64,000 nucleotides of DNA from PLOWO2-12-38-17 sp963709355 (GTDB lineage Bacteria; Planctomycetota; Brocadiia; Brocadiales; Brocadiaceae). The position numbers were made by a program, and so were the translations under genes. The notes beneath the pieces were generated by a model, which saw nothing but the letters and a program-made list of their open reading frames with translations, searched no databases and was not told the origin of the DNA. Below are positions 26,044 through 35,183 of the stretch, in pieces. The stretch spans positions 682,001-746,000 of the forward strand of contig CAVPVY010000005.1 in the NCBI GenBank assembly GCA_963709355.1, read 5' to 3'. Position 1 is the stretch's first letter; every line of letters begins with the position of its first letter.

Positions 26044-28057
26044 CTTCCATATTCCTTTGAGTTAACAGAGGCTCTATTTCGTTAAGTTTTTTCTGGAATG
26101 CATCTGTTAGGGTATCGGCTTCTTCTGCATTGTTTGCGATATAAGGTGTTATTAGCATAAGTAATTCTGTTCTGGTATTTCTTATAGATGTTGATTTAAA
26201 TAGATTGCCTAAGTATGGAATATCTCCAAGCAGGGGTATTTTGCTTACGCTCTTTTCATTTTTCTGCTGGATTATGCCACCGAGGCTTATAGTGTGTCCG
26301 CTCTTTATCACGAGCGAGGTTTCTGCATTGCGGGTTGAAAATGTGGGAGAATTACTAACACCAGTTGTAGTAGTTTCTGCGTCACTTACTTCCTGTTTGA
26401 TATCCAATGATATAAAGTCATTTTCTGCAATATGTGGAGTAACTGTAAGGATTATACCTGTATCACGGTATTGTACCTGCTCAAATGTAACAGTGGTGCC
26501 AGCCTGCTGTCCAGCGCTTGACAAAATAGGTACTTCACTACCAACCTGTATATTTGCAGGTTGTTCGTCCTTTACAAGGAGGTGAGGCGCGGAAAGGATT
26601 CTTACATCTGATTTTGTTGCAAGTATATCCAACAGGATTTCGAAATTTCCCTTTTTAGAAATCATTGTCGGTATTTCAGCGGTTCTTTTCATGTCTCCGA
26701 GCCCAAATAATTGTGTTTGTCCCATGTCCCATAACCATTCAGTACCGTAATCTAAAGAACTATTAAGTCCAATTTCTATTATCAAAGCTTCAATGAATAC
26801 CTGTTGAGGTGTGGCGTCTATTGCTTCTATTATGGCTTTCATGCTTTTGTAATCGCTGGGTAGCGCCTTGATAACAATTGAATTTGTTTTTGGGTCTGCA
26901 ATGATTTTCATGGCTTCAAGCTGTTTTTTGCCAAATAGTTTTGGCTGTGCAGACATTTTCTCGCTGTAAAGTTGTGTTAAAATGGGTGCAATTGTATCGG
27001 CTTTTTGATGCTGCACCTTGTAAACATAGACCTTAATATCTTCCTCTAATTCAGACGGGGGAACATCAATATTTTGTATCCAGAGGTCTATTTTGGATAG
27101 GAGCTCGGGTATTTTAGAGACAATTATCATTTTATTTGATTCTGTAAAAGGAATGATGTTGAACTCACCCTCGTTGCCTACTTTTCCGCCCATTGATTGG
27201 ACTATAGTAGTGATGTCCTTAGCCATGTTTCTTGAATCTGCATACTTAAAATCGTAAATCTTTACGGCTTTACCGGCGAAGAAAGGAGTGTCAAACGTTT
27301 TTATTAGTGTAAGTAACTTAGCTATATTTGATGCATGTTCAATAAGTATAAGATAATTAGAATTTCCGTGTGTAACGATATTACCTACACCTGTAATGAA
27401 AGGTCTTAGTGTTCCGCTCAGATTTTTAGCGTTTTCATATTGCAGTGGAACTATTTGAATTATTATATCTTTATCTGGAGTAGGAATTTTATCACCGAAG
27501 ATGACAATATTTGTTTCCTGTCTCGATTCTGCCCTTGGAAGTACTCTGTATAGATCGCCGTCTTTTATAATTGCAAAATCATAGACATAAAGTAACGTGC
27601 TAAGCATTGAAAGAAGTTCTTCTTTGTACACCTGTCCTGTCGCGTGGAGATTTATAGTGCCACCTACTTTTCTGTCTAAGATATAGTTTGCTTTAAGAAT
27701 TTCACCTAAAATTACGTGTATAACATCTTTAATCTCAGCGTTATCAAAGTTAAAAGAGATATCAATTTTGTTTCCGATGTATTCAGGTTTTTTAAGTGAC
27801 GGTTCTGGTTTTTTACGTTCTTCAGGGTACGTAAATTCGTCAGGTATTTTTTTCTTTTTTTCTTCTTCTTTCATAACCGCTTTATGGGGTGAAATTTCAT
27901 ACTCCCACGGTCTCTTTTCAACTTCTCCAGTTGTTGTAGAAAGTGTTGTTGGTTTCTTAAACGGGGTAAAGTCAGTTTGTTTTATTTGCGTTCCTTTACA
28001 ACCTGCGATAAGGATAAAGGCTGCTATCAATATTATTGATATTTTACACTTGCTCAT
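26030..28057 (-). CDS. gspD: Type II secretion outer-membrane secretin GspD
   Basis: Forms the outer-membrane channel of the type II system. The 675-residue protein starts at 28057, where a GGAGG lies about 8 bases upstream; an upstream in-frame ATG is rejected. The signal peptide ends in a lipobox (LIAGC), so this is a lipid-anchored secretin. N0 to N3 domains span about residues 95-400 (ISFNFDNAEIKDVIHVILGE; IVPLQYENAKNLSGTLRPF). The secretin barrel fills the C-terminal third with VGSEVPILSS, YRDTGIILTVTPHI and the final IPLLGDIPYLGNLFKS. It is the first gene of the operon, directly downstream of tRNA-Leu. Confidence 0.95.
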   Translation of the reverse strand: MSKCKISIILIAAFILIAGCKGTQIKQTDFTPFKKPTTLSTTTGEVEKRPWEYEISPHKAVMKEEEKKKKIPDEFTYPEERKKPEPSLKKPEYIGNKIDISFNFDNAEIKDVIHVILGEILKANYILDRKVGGTINLHATGQVYKEELLSMLSTLLYVYDFAIIKDGDLYRVLPRAESRQETNIVIFGDKIPTPDKDIIIQIVPLQYENAKNLSGTLRPFITGVGNIVTHGNSNYLILIEHASNIAKLLTLIKTFDTPFFAGKAVKIYDFKYADSRNMAKDITTIVQSMGGKVGNEGEFNIIPFTESNKMIIVSKIPELLSKIDLWIQNIDVPPSELEEDIKVYVYKVQHQKADTIAPILTQLYSEKMSAQPKLFGKKQLEAMKIIADPKTNSIVIKALPSDYKSMKAIIEAIDATPQQVFIEALIIEIGLNSSLDYGTEWLWDMGQTQLFGLGDMKRTAEIPTMISKKGNFEILLDILATKSDVRILSAPHLLVKDEQPANIQVGSEVPILSSAGQQAGTTVTFEQVQYRDTGIILTVTPHIAENDFISLDIKQEVSDAETTTTGVSNSPTFSTRNAETSLVIKSGHTISLGGIIQQKNEKSVSKIPLLGDIPYLGNLFKSTSIRNTRTELLMLITPYIANNAEEADTLTDAFQKKLNEIEPLLTQRNMEVEKY

Positions 28058-28195
28058 TAATGAGCCTCCCATAAACGGGTAATGCTTTTATTATTAACAT
28101 TTTATTAATTCTATGTCATTTAGTATAATGAAGTGCAACGAAAATTTGTTTAAGAGACAAATAGTTCATTATATTTCATGATAGTTATCGTAGTG

Positions 28196-28285
28196 TGGTG
28201 CGGAAGGGGGGACTTGAACCCCCACCCCGATATCAGCGGGACTAGCCCCTCAAACTAGCGCGTCTGCCGATTCCGCCACTTCCGC
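28196..28285 (-). tRNA. tRNA-Leu, anticodon GAG, CCA encoded
   Basis: A 90-base class II tRNA. The acceptor stem GCGGAAG (28279-28285) pairs with CTTCCGC (28200-28206 on the complement), followed by A and an encoded CCA (28196-28198). The D arm TGGCGGAATCGGCAGACGC, the anticodon stem CTAGT/GCTAG with loop TTGAGGG (anticodon GAG at 28249-28251), a long variable arm CCCGCTGATATCGGG and the T arm GGTTCAAGTCC are all present. It decodes CUC and CUU. It lies just before gspD on the same strand. Confidence 0.97.
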
Positions 28286-28411
28286 ATTTAATAGAATTGT
28301 TTATATCTAATTAAACCATAACAATTTAAGATTTTAACAACACAATATAGAAAGTCAAATATTTTTGCAAAAAACAGTTATAGATTTATTAGTTTGAGTT
28401 TTAACATTGAT

Positions 28412-28439
28412 TTGATTGACAAAATAATTTACTTATAAG
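28412..28439 (+). promoter_or_regulatory. Candidate sigma70-type promoter of the pseudopilin gene
   Basis: TTGATT and TATAAG are separated by 16 bases, ending 58 bases before the ATG at 28498. It is weaker than consensus at -35 but near consensus at -10. This is a sequence match only. Confidence 0.35.
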
Positions 28440-28497
28440 ACTAAAAATTTAAACTCTGCATTTAGATTTAAGCATACCAAAATCTTGGGTATATAAC

Positions 28498-29217
28498 ATG
28501 ACAAATGTGTTTTTAAAGAAGCAAGGTTTTACAATTATTGAATTAATAATAATTGTAATGATTATTGGAATTCTTGCAGGAATTCTTGTTCCAACACTCA
28601 GTACTGTGTTAAATAAGGCATATCAGATTGAATGTACAAATAACATGCGACAAGTATTCCTGGCGATAGAACAGTATGTTAATGACAATAATGGTTTGCT
28701 TCCACGTCCAAATAACAGTGAGATGAGCAAAGACCGAGCAAAAACATGTACAGGTGAAGTATGGTTCAAGGTGATAGACAGATACTTGTCAGTTTTAATC
28801 CCACCCCTCGAAAGGGATGAAATTTCATTGGAAGAGCGTTTAATTTTTGTTAAGCAAGACCCGGTTTTTAAGAAGGTTTCCATTTCTGAACGTGACACAA
28901 CCAGAACGATAAAAATGAATATGAATCTTGTCCAGGATAGTGAGTGTCAGAGAACGATTGAAGCTATATATAATCCGACAAGAACTGTTTTATTATTTGA
29001 TGGTCGTATAAACAACGCAGGTGTGTCTAATAATTTTGAAGGCTCTTATGGCAGTGTTGCACAGAGACACGCAAGAGCTGCAAATATTCTTTTTATAGAT
29101 GGACACGTTGAATGTATACAGAATGGTGATTCTGATGGGACAACAAATAATGGCTGGCCAAACAGGCAAGCAGGCCGGGAATTAATCTGGGACCCGGAAA
29201 ACCCTGATTTACCATAA
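28498..29217 (+). CDS. Pseudopilin-like protein with H-X9-DG motif
   Basis: A 239-residue protein with a prepilin leader and cleavage site QG|FTIIELIIIVMIIGILAG, the hydrophobic assembly helix, and a C-terminal signature RHARAANILFIDGH, that is His, nine residues, Asp-Gly. This motif defines a large planctomycete group of type II-like pseudopilins. Such genomes often carry many copies. The central part (LLPRPNNSEMSKDR ... CTGEVWFKVIDRY) is a soluble head. The gene is divergent from the gspD operon across the tRNA and may supply the major pseudopilin, since no classical gspG is present here. That is inference. Confidence 0.9.
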   Translation: MTNVFLKKQGFTIIELIIIVMIIGILAGILVPTLSTVLNKAYQIECTNNMRQVFLAIEQYVNDNNGLLPRPNNSEMSKDRAKTCTGEVWFKVIDRYLSVLIPPLERDEISLEERLIFVKQDPVFKKVSISERDTTRTIKMNMNLVQDSECQRTIEAIYNPTRTVLLFDGRINNAGVSNNFEGSYGSVAQRHARAANILFIDGHVECIQNGDSDGTTNNGWPNRQAGRELIWDPENPDLP

Positions 29218-29225
29218 AGTGTTTA

Positions 29226-30167
29226 TTATTCCTTAGGTGTTTCTTTAATTCCTGCCCATTGTTTTCCTATTGGTTTTTTCCAGCGTACATCAACATAATC
29301 CATTCTTTTCAAATTGGTTCCTTCTGATTTTGCAATACTTAATAAGTTTTGCAGTTTTTCCTCATCAGAGAGTTCGTTTGGTTCATTGCAAAGGGAAGAG
29401 CATCCCCATCGTATTTGTGTGTTATTTTCAGTCCAAAGAATAATATCACTCTTACCAGTGTTCCTTTTCTTACATACGTTTGATACGTCTACGGCAAGGA
29501 TTTTAAAAATATTATGTACATTATTTGCCCTGAGAAATTTCAATAATTCTACGCCTGCTTTGATTCCGTTATCATTCCATGTCTTTCCAAGCAAAGGTGG
29601 CTTTGTTAATTTATTACTTTGAATAAAGAGATTGTCATATTCATTATTTGGCAGTTTGTAATATTCTTTGGGTAGCAAAACACAATCATAGTCTACAAGA
29701 TAGATGTTGTTTCCACATTTAACAAGGGCTGCTGGTGTGCGTAAGACGAGTTTAATATTTAATTTGTTGGGATATATTCTTTTAATTGCATCTATTTTTT
29801 TTATTGGAGTAATTTTACTGTAAGCAGCAGCAATTTCCTGAGTGAGACTGTATTCATACATACTATAGCACGGATTTAAAGATGAGACGTATTTTATATC
29901 ATTAGAGAAACGATCTGTGACCCATGCTGGTGTGTTAAATGAGAAAGTTGAAGGGCTTAGCTTAAAGGTGTTTAAGTTTGTTAAAGAATACCAGAGATTT
30001 TTAATCCACCATATTGAGAAAATTGTTATTAAGGCTAATATTAGAAGCCCAATTAGGAATGGATATATTTTTTTTTTATACTCCGCAGTTTTAGTTGAAA
30101 AAAAGTCAAAGAAAGGTTTAAGGCGGGTAGTATTATAATTAATTTTTTTAATTCTGGATTTATACAT
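29226..30167 (-). CDS. ftsQ: FtsQ/DivIB-like cell division protein
   Basis: A 313-residue bitopic protein: a basic cytoplasmic head, one membrane helix (about residues 36-57, YPFLIGLLILALITIFSIWW), and a periplasmic part with a POTRA-like region (KIDAIKRIYPNKLNIKLVLRTPAALVKCG) and a beta domain. FtsQ links the FtsB/FtsL pair to the divisome. The call rests on this plan and on its place after ddl, with an 8-base overlap, where ftsQ normally lies. Here the cluster stops: in most bacteria ftsA and ftsZ would follow, but the converging pseudopilin gene lies just beyond. Sequence conservation is weak, as is usual for FtsQ. Confidence 0.75.
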   Translation of the reverse strand: MYKSRIKKINYNTTRLKPFFDFFSTKTAEYKKKIYPFLIGLLILALITIFSIWWIKNLWYSLTNLNTFKLSPSTFSFNTPAWVTDRFSNDIKYVSSLNPCYSMYEYSLTQEIAAAYSKITPIKKIDAIKRIYPNKLNIKLVLRTPAALVKCGNNIYLVDYDCVLLPKEYYKLPNNEYDNLFIQSNKLTKPPLLGKTWNDNGIKAGVELLKFLRANNVHNIFKILAVDVSNVCKKRNTGKSDIILWTENNTQIRWGCSSLCNEPNELSDEEKLQNLLSIAKSEGTNLKRMDYVDVRWKKPIGKQWAGIKETPKE

Positions 30168-31152
30168 TTACGTTAATAACTGAATTCTGATAAGCGATGT
30201 CCACAATTTTTTTACATAATGCAGGGAATGGTATTCCTGCTGCTTTTGCAGCCTTTGGAAGCAAGCTTTTTTCAGTAAAACCAGGAATTGTATTTACTTC
30301 AAGTAAATATATATTGCCGTGGCAATCCATCAACATATCTACTCTCGAGAATCCCTTGCAGCCAAGAGTCTTATGTGCCTTTAGTGCCATTTCCTGAGCA
30401 TTATTATATAAAGAAGGTGGAAGGAAACCAATATAATTAATAGAATTACTATCTGTGTTTATCTTTTCTTCAAGTGATGTTTTTACAATTAAGTATTCAG
30501 TTCTATTGTCTTTATATTTTGCGTCATAATTGAAGAACTCAGTTGCTGGTTTAATTTCAATAATCGGTAAAGGTGTTTCGTCTAAAATTCCAACAGTTAG
30601 CTCCCTAGCTTTTATGTATTTTTCTACAAGAATTTCATATCCAAACTCGAAAGCCTTTTCCAAACATATTCTAAGATTATTAACATCTTTAAGTATGGAT
30701 ATTCCTATACTAGAACCATTTCTAGTGGGTTTTAAGACTACTGGCAGTCCAAATTTCGTTATCTCGTTTCGTATTTCATCATAATCTTGAAATTCGGTTA
30801 TAGTAAGGTAGCTTGGTGTCTCAAGACCTGCCTTAACAAAACACCGTTTTGTTGCCAGTTTATCCATTGCCAGTTTACTTGCATTTACTTCTGAGCCAGT
30901 GTAAGTAATCCCGTTAGATTCTAATAATTGTTGTACACCACCATCTTCGCCAAAATATCCATGTAAGGCTATAAAGGCGACGTCAGTTTCTAAGTAATTA
31001 AGTTCTTCAATCTTTTCATCTTTTACATCAAGGCAGGCAACATCGAATCCAGCTCCCTCTAATGCTTTTGCGACGGCACTGCCTGAACGTAAAGAAATTT
31101 CTCGCTCGGAGGAGATACCACCCATTAAGACTACTATATTTTTAGGCTTCAT
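30160..31152 (-). CDS. ddl: D-alanine--D-alanine ligase
   Basis: Makes the D-Ala-D-Ala dipeptide for peptidoglycan precursors using ATP. The 330-residue protein has the ATP-grasp layout: N-terminal VVLMGGISSEREISLRSG with the substrate-binding Glu, ALHGYFGEDGGVQQLLES, central KPTRNGSSIGI, ATP-grasp VEKYIKARELTVGIL, and the C-terminal LLEVNTIPGFTEKSLLP with the metal ligands. It lies between murC and ftsQ. In many clusters murB sits just before it, but the 88-base gap to murC has no room for it. Confidence 0.95.
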   Translation of the reverse strand: MKPKNIVVLMGGISSEREISLRSGSAVAKALEGAGFDVACLDVKDEKIEELNYLETDVAFIALHGYFGEDGGVQQLLESNGITYTGSEVNASKLAMDKLATKRCFVKAGLETPSYLTITEFQDYDEIRNEITKFGLPVVLKPTRNGSSIGISILKDVNNLRICLEKAFEFGYEILVEKYIKARELTVGILDETPLPIIEIKPATEFFNYDAKYKDNRTEYLIVKTSLEEKINTDSNSINYIGFLPPSLYNNAQEMALKAHKTLGCKGFSRVDMLMDCHGNIYLLEVNTIPGFTEKSLLPKAAKAAGIPFPALCKKIVDIAYQNSVINVNV

Positions 31153-31240
31153 TTAATTCTCCTTTTTGATATTGTGTTTGTTAGTTACTTAAAATTTTTT
31201 AAATGTGGGCGATACGGTTATTAACAATTGTTTATATAGT

Positions 31241-32659
31241 TTATTTTAAACTTGAAACCAACTCATTAGAAACCTTCCAGATATCGCCTGCTCCCATTGT
31301 AATTACTATATCTCCCGGCTCTATATTTGACAATAAGGCATTTATGATATCATCCAATTTAGGAATACACTGTACGTCTGTACCTGAGTTCCTAATTTCT
31401 TCACATAATCTGGTAATATTTATTTCTGCCTGTTCGCATTCACTGTCACGTGCAGCATAGATATCCGCTAATATTACTTTATCAGCGTTTTTAAAAGATG
31501 TTGCAAAGCCTTTTAGGAGGTGGCGTGTTCTGCTATATTGATGAGGTTGAAACACACACCATAGCTTTCTATTTGGGTAGAATTCCCGCGCAGCCTTTAA
31601 TGTAACAGATATTTCGGTAGGATGATGGGCGTAGTCGTCAATTACGGTGATATTGTTTCTTATTCCAATAATTTGAAAACGTCTATTGGCTCCGTTATAC
31701 GATGCTAAGGATAAATTGATAGTATCTTTATCAACACCTACAAAAGTGCATACGGCAGTTGCAGCAAGTGCATTTAGTATATTGTGATGTCCTGGTATTC
31801 TTAATGAGAAGTCTCCAAAATAATTGTCTTTTTTATATATTCTGAATTTGTTTGTACCATTGATTGTAGACATCCTCTCAGCATGCCAGCCAGAAGATTT
31901 GTACAGAGAAAAAATTTCCACCTTGCATTTTGCTCTTTTTAATGCTATCGGGATATTATTATCATGGTTATTGACAACAAGTAAGCCTTCCTCTGAGATA
32001 AGCGATGCAAACTCTCCAAAGGCGTTTATTATTTCTTCTATGTTTTCATAATAATCGAGGTGGTCTTCTTCTATGTTAGTAATTACACCTACTTGTGGTG
32101 TAAGGTTTAAAAAAGAACTATCATATTCGCAGGCTTCTGCAACAAAAAATCTACCCCTGCCCAAATATGAGTTTCCACCGATATCTGGTACTTCTCCACC
32201 AATAACAAACGTAGGGTCCAATCCAGCCGTTCTTAATATTGTGGAAATCATTGCACTTGTGGTTGTTTTTCCATGAGTTCCACTTATTGCAATCCCTTGT
32301 TTCTGTTTCATTAAGGAGCCAAGTATTTGTGAATATTTTACTACTTTAATACCCATTTTCCTGGCAGTTATAAGGTCCGGATTGTCTTCTGTAATAGCGG
32401 CTGAGATTACTACGGTATCTGTTTCTGTGGTCATGCAGCTTCCGTCTTGTTTCGTATATATCTTTGCGCCAATTTTTTCGAGTGAATAAGTCAAAGAGGA
32501 AGAACGTATATCGGAGCCAACAACAGTATAACCTTCTTTTATCAGAATACGGGCAACAGCGCTCATACCAATTCCACCAATTCCAATAAAGTATATACAA
32601 CGCCCATTTAAAGACTGGTATTTAAACGGACTTTCTATGACAGATATATAAGCCTGCAT
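31241..32659 (-). CDS. murC: UDP-N-acetylmuramate--L-alanine ligase
   Basis: Adds L-alanine to UDP-MurNAc in the cytoplasm. The 472-residue protein shows the Mur ligase domains: UDP-binding Rossmann domain (CIYFIGIGGIGMSAVARILI), ATP-binding centre with GTHGKTTTSAMISTIL, the NIEEDHLDYYENIEE magnesium region, and the C-terminal domain with VIDDYAHHPTEI and VFQPHQYSRTRHLL. It follows murG after 135 bases. No murD is present next to mraY, so this ligase and murE and murF cover alanine, the DAP-type residue and D-Ala-D-Ala, leaving D-glutamate to a gene elsewhere. Confidence 0.97.
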   Translation of the reverse strand: MQAYISVIESPFKYQSLNGRCIYFIGIGGIGMSAVARILIKEGYTVVGSDIRSSSLTYSLEKIGAKIYTKQDGSCMTTETDTVVISAAITEDNPDLITARKMGIKVVKYSQILGSLMKQKQGIAISGTHGKTTTSAMISTILRTAGLDPTFVIGGEVPDIGGNSYLGRGRFFVAEACEYDSSFLNLTPQVGVITNIEEDHLDYYENIEEIINAFGEFASLISEEGLLVVNNHDNNIPIALKRAKCKVEIFSLYKSSGWHAERMSTINGTNKFRIYKKDNYFGDFSLRIPGHHNILNALAATAVCTFVGVDKDTINLSLASYNGANRRFQIIGIRNNITVIDDYAHHPTEISVTLKAAREFYPNRKLWCVFQPHQYSRTRHLLKGFATSFKNADKVILADIYAARDSECEQAEINITRLCEEIRNSGTDVQCIPKLDDIINALLSNIEPGDIVITMGAGDIWKVSNELVSSLK

Positions 32660-32794
32660 CCCTTTTGCTCCTTTTCTTTAAATAAGGTATGTTGATGATG
32701 TTAGTAATAATATATGTTTAATTCGAATAATGACTGAGAGAATTAATGTTTTTTATAAACGTATATATAAAGTAAAGATAGTTATTTTATGAGT

Positions 32795-33919
32795 TTAACC
32801 AACAATTATAGCAAATTCAGAACATTTTAAGCCTATCACTCTACATATATTATCAACAACATTTACGACCGCATTTGGTTTACCAAGTCTTTTACTGAAC
32901 ATTTGCATTCTTTCATACTTTTCTTTGTCATTAAGAAGTTCTGTAATAAGTTCTATGACTTTTTCGGGTGTTAGATCAAATTGTTGTAATAAATATCCTC
33001 CGCCATTGCTAACAAGTTCCACTGCGTTCCAGTACTGGTGGTTATCAGTCGCATGTGGATATGGGATCAGTATTGACGGAATACCTTTTGCGGTAATTTC
33101 AGCAATGGTGGTAGCGCCTGCCCTGCAAATTATTAAGTCAGCTAAGCTAAAGGCAGCCCCCATATCATCTAAAAAACTGCAAACAAAAGAGTTAATTTTT
33201 GATTGTTTATACGTTTCTTTTGCAATTTCGTATCCGTATTCACCTGTGCAATGGATTATTTGTAGTTCGTTGGAATGTTTTTCTAACAATGGAAGACATT
33301 TTAACATAACTTCGTTAATTACCTGTGCACCTTGACTTCCGCCAGTGATCAGTATTGTCTTTTTAGAGGAATTTAGTCCAAATTTCTCTGCAGAATGAAA
33401 CTTTTGGCTGATTAGAAAATTATTGCGAATGGGGGTTCCTGTAACGCGCACAGCCTTTGCCTTATTAAACCATTTAAGCGAACCCTGCCAGTGACAATCT
33501 ACCTCGTCCACCCATTTTGCCAATAATCTATTAGCCCTTCCAGGAATAACATTTTGCTCCAATAGGACGGATGGAATACTGAGTAATTTTGCCACAATAA
33601 TTGGGGCAAAAGAAGCATATCCACCAAGCCCAACTATTATATCGGGATTTAATTTTCTTATGGAAATAAGAGACTCAGTAATATCCAGGATTGTTGAACT
33701 TATAAAAGTTATTATTTGTTTGAGTGATTTTCCAAATTTTTTTGCATGAGTTTGATGGAATTTGAATCCTTTTTGTTCGACGCATCGTTTTTCAAATTCT
33801 TTATTTGTTCCAAAAAATACAATGTCCGCATCGTGAAATCTTAAACGAATTTCTTCTGCGATGCTTAATCCAACCATAAGATGTCCGCCAGTACCGCCAC
33901 CTGCGAGAATAACTTTCAT
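32795..33919 (-). CDS. murG: MurG: lipid I GlcNAc transferase
   Basis: Transfers N-acetylglucosamine from UDP-GlcNAc to lipid I, forming lipid II at the inner leaflet. The 374-residue protein has the GT-B layout: N-terminal ILAGGGTGGHLMVGLSIAEEI lipid-binding G-loop, GLGGYASFAPIIVAKLL, LLEQNVIPGRANRLLAKW, and the C-terminal donor site ILITGGSQGAQVINEV, CRAGATTIAEITAKGIPSIL and HATDNHQYWNAVEL. It follows ftsW after 55 bases. Confidence 0.96.
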   Translation of the reverse strand: MKVILAGGGTGGHLMVGLSIAEEIRLRFHDADIVFFGTNKEFEKRCVEQKGFKFHQTHAKKFGKSLKQIITFISSTILDITESLISIRKLNPDIIVGLGGYASFAPIIVAKLLSIPSVLLEQNVIPGRANRLLAKWVDEVDCHWQGSLKWFNKAKAVRVTGTPIRNNFLISQKFHSAEKFGLNSSKKTILITGGSQGAQVINEVMLKCLPLLEKHSNELQIIHCTGEYGYEIAKETYKQSKINSFVCSFLDDMGAAFSLADLIICRAGATTIAEITAKGIPSILIPYPHATDNHQYWNAVELVSNGGGYLLQQFDLTPEKVIELITELLNDKEKYERMQMFSKRLGKPNAVVNVVDNICRVIGLKCSEFAIIVG

Positions 33920-33974
33920 TATTTGTCCCCTTTTCTTAAAAGTTAATAGAACGGTACATTTTAGAATTTTATTT

Positions 33975-35171
33975 TTATTTCCAGGAAAAGCTAGATATTC
34001 TGGAAGTTAAACTATGCCATATTCTAATTGGGAATATTCTGTTCGTTCCATCTTTATGTTCTTCAGCAATCTGTAAATCTGAATGTTCTGGTTGAGCAGA
34101 TTGTCTTGCAATATTTATAAGTATACCAATACCTATCATTGAGAATAGTAGTGACGAGCCCCCAGAGCTAACAAGAGGCAACGGAATACCTTTTGTTGGT
34201 AAGCTTCCTGATACGACGGCTATGTTGATAATTGCCTGTAATCCAAACATTACAGTGATTCCAAATCCCATAAAAAATCCAAATATATCCCTGGCTTCAT
34301 GTGCAATTTTTAATCCTTGCCATATTAATAATAAGAACAAGCATATAATAACCATTACTCCGATAAAACCAAACTCTTCTCCTATAATAGTGAATATAAA
34401 ATCGCTGCTGCTTTCTGGCAAAAAGAATAGCTTTTGTTTGCTGCCTCCGATTCCAAGTCCTGTTATGCCTCCCGAACCAAGTGCAATCCATGATTGAATT
34501 ATATGATATCCTGCCCCTGCAGGATCTTCCCATGGATTAAGGAATGCAGTAATTCTTGTTTCTTTGTAGGAGTTATCGAACAACATTTCATAAATAAAAG
34601 GTGCAGATGCTATAAAAGTTAATAAAACGAAAATAATTCTTGTTCCACCGACGACAAGCATAATTAGTGACAATATTATTATAAATACAGAGGTGCCAAA
34701 ATCAGGTTCTTTTATTACGAGCGCACTTGTAGTGCCAATAATCAGAAATGGTAATAAGAAACCACGCTTAAATTTGTACATAAGATCTTGGTTTTTTGCA
34801 ATATAACCTGAAATAAATATTATGATTGCTAGCTTTGAGAATTCAGACGGTTGTATACCAAGTAAGTTTCCGAACCGAATCCATCTGCGTGCGCCGTTTG
34901 TAATGGTCCCTATACCAGGTATCAACACAAGCAGAAGCAAGATAAAAGAAATAACCAGAATGGGGATACTTAATTTCTGTAAATAGTGATAATCTACCTT
35001 CGTCATTATAGCAAGCAATACAGAACCTATTAGTATCCAAAGAAGATGTTTTAAAAATTGATAACTACTTATATTTGATCCAAAGCCTGTGGTATCGGTA
35101 CTGAATACTGTAACGATACTAAATCCAAGTAATGCTATTGCAATATAAATAACAAAATGCCACGATTTCAT
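33975..35171 (-). CDS. ftsW: FtsW: septal peptidoglycan glycosyltransferase
   Basis: A SEDS-family membrane enzyme that polymerises lipid II glycan strands during division together with its class B PBP. The 398-residue protein has about ten membrane helices. Conserved loops are visible: RRWIRFGNLLGIQPSEFSKLA, KEPDFGTSVFIII, the long loop GSGGITGLGIGGSKQKLFFLPESSSDFIFTIIGEEFGF (periplasmic, containing the catalytic acidic residues), and GIPLPLVSSGGSSLLFSMIGI. Presence of FtsW without ftsZ nearby is notable. It is 12 bases from mraY, with no murD between. Confidence 0.96.
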   Translation of the reverse strand: MKSWHFVIYIAIALLGFSIVTVFSTDTTGFGSNISSYQFLKHLLWILIGSVLLAIMTKVDYHYLQKLSIPILVISFILLLLVLIPGIGTITNGARRWIRFGNLLGIQPSEFSKLAIIIFISGYIAKNQDLMYKFKRGFLLPFLIIGTTSALVIKEPDFGTSVFIIILSLIMLVVGGTRIIFVLLTFIASAPFIYEMLFDNSYKETRITAFLNPWEDPAGAGYHIIQSWIALGSGGITGLGIGGSKQKLFFLPESSSDFIFTIIGEEFGFIGVMVIICLFLLLIWQGLKIAHEARDIFGFFMGFGITVMFGLQAIINIAVVSGSLPTKGIPLPLVSSGGSSLLFSMIGIGILINIARQSAQPEHSDLQIAEEHKDGTNRIFPIRIWHSLTSRISSFSWK

Positions 35172-35183
35172 TAAACAGGTCCT

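Noticed and set aside
28498..29217. Major pseudopilin GspG proper
   Set aside because: The H-X9-DG motif and lack of a GspG calcium-binding C-terminus place it in the planctomycete group; the role is left open.
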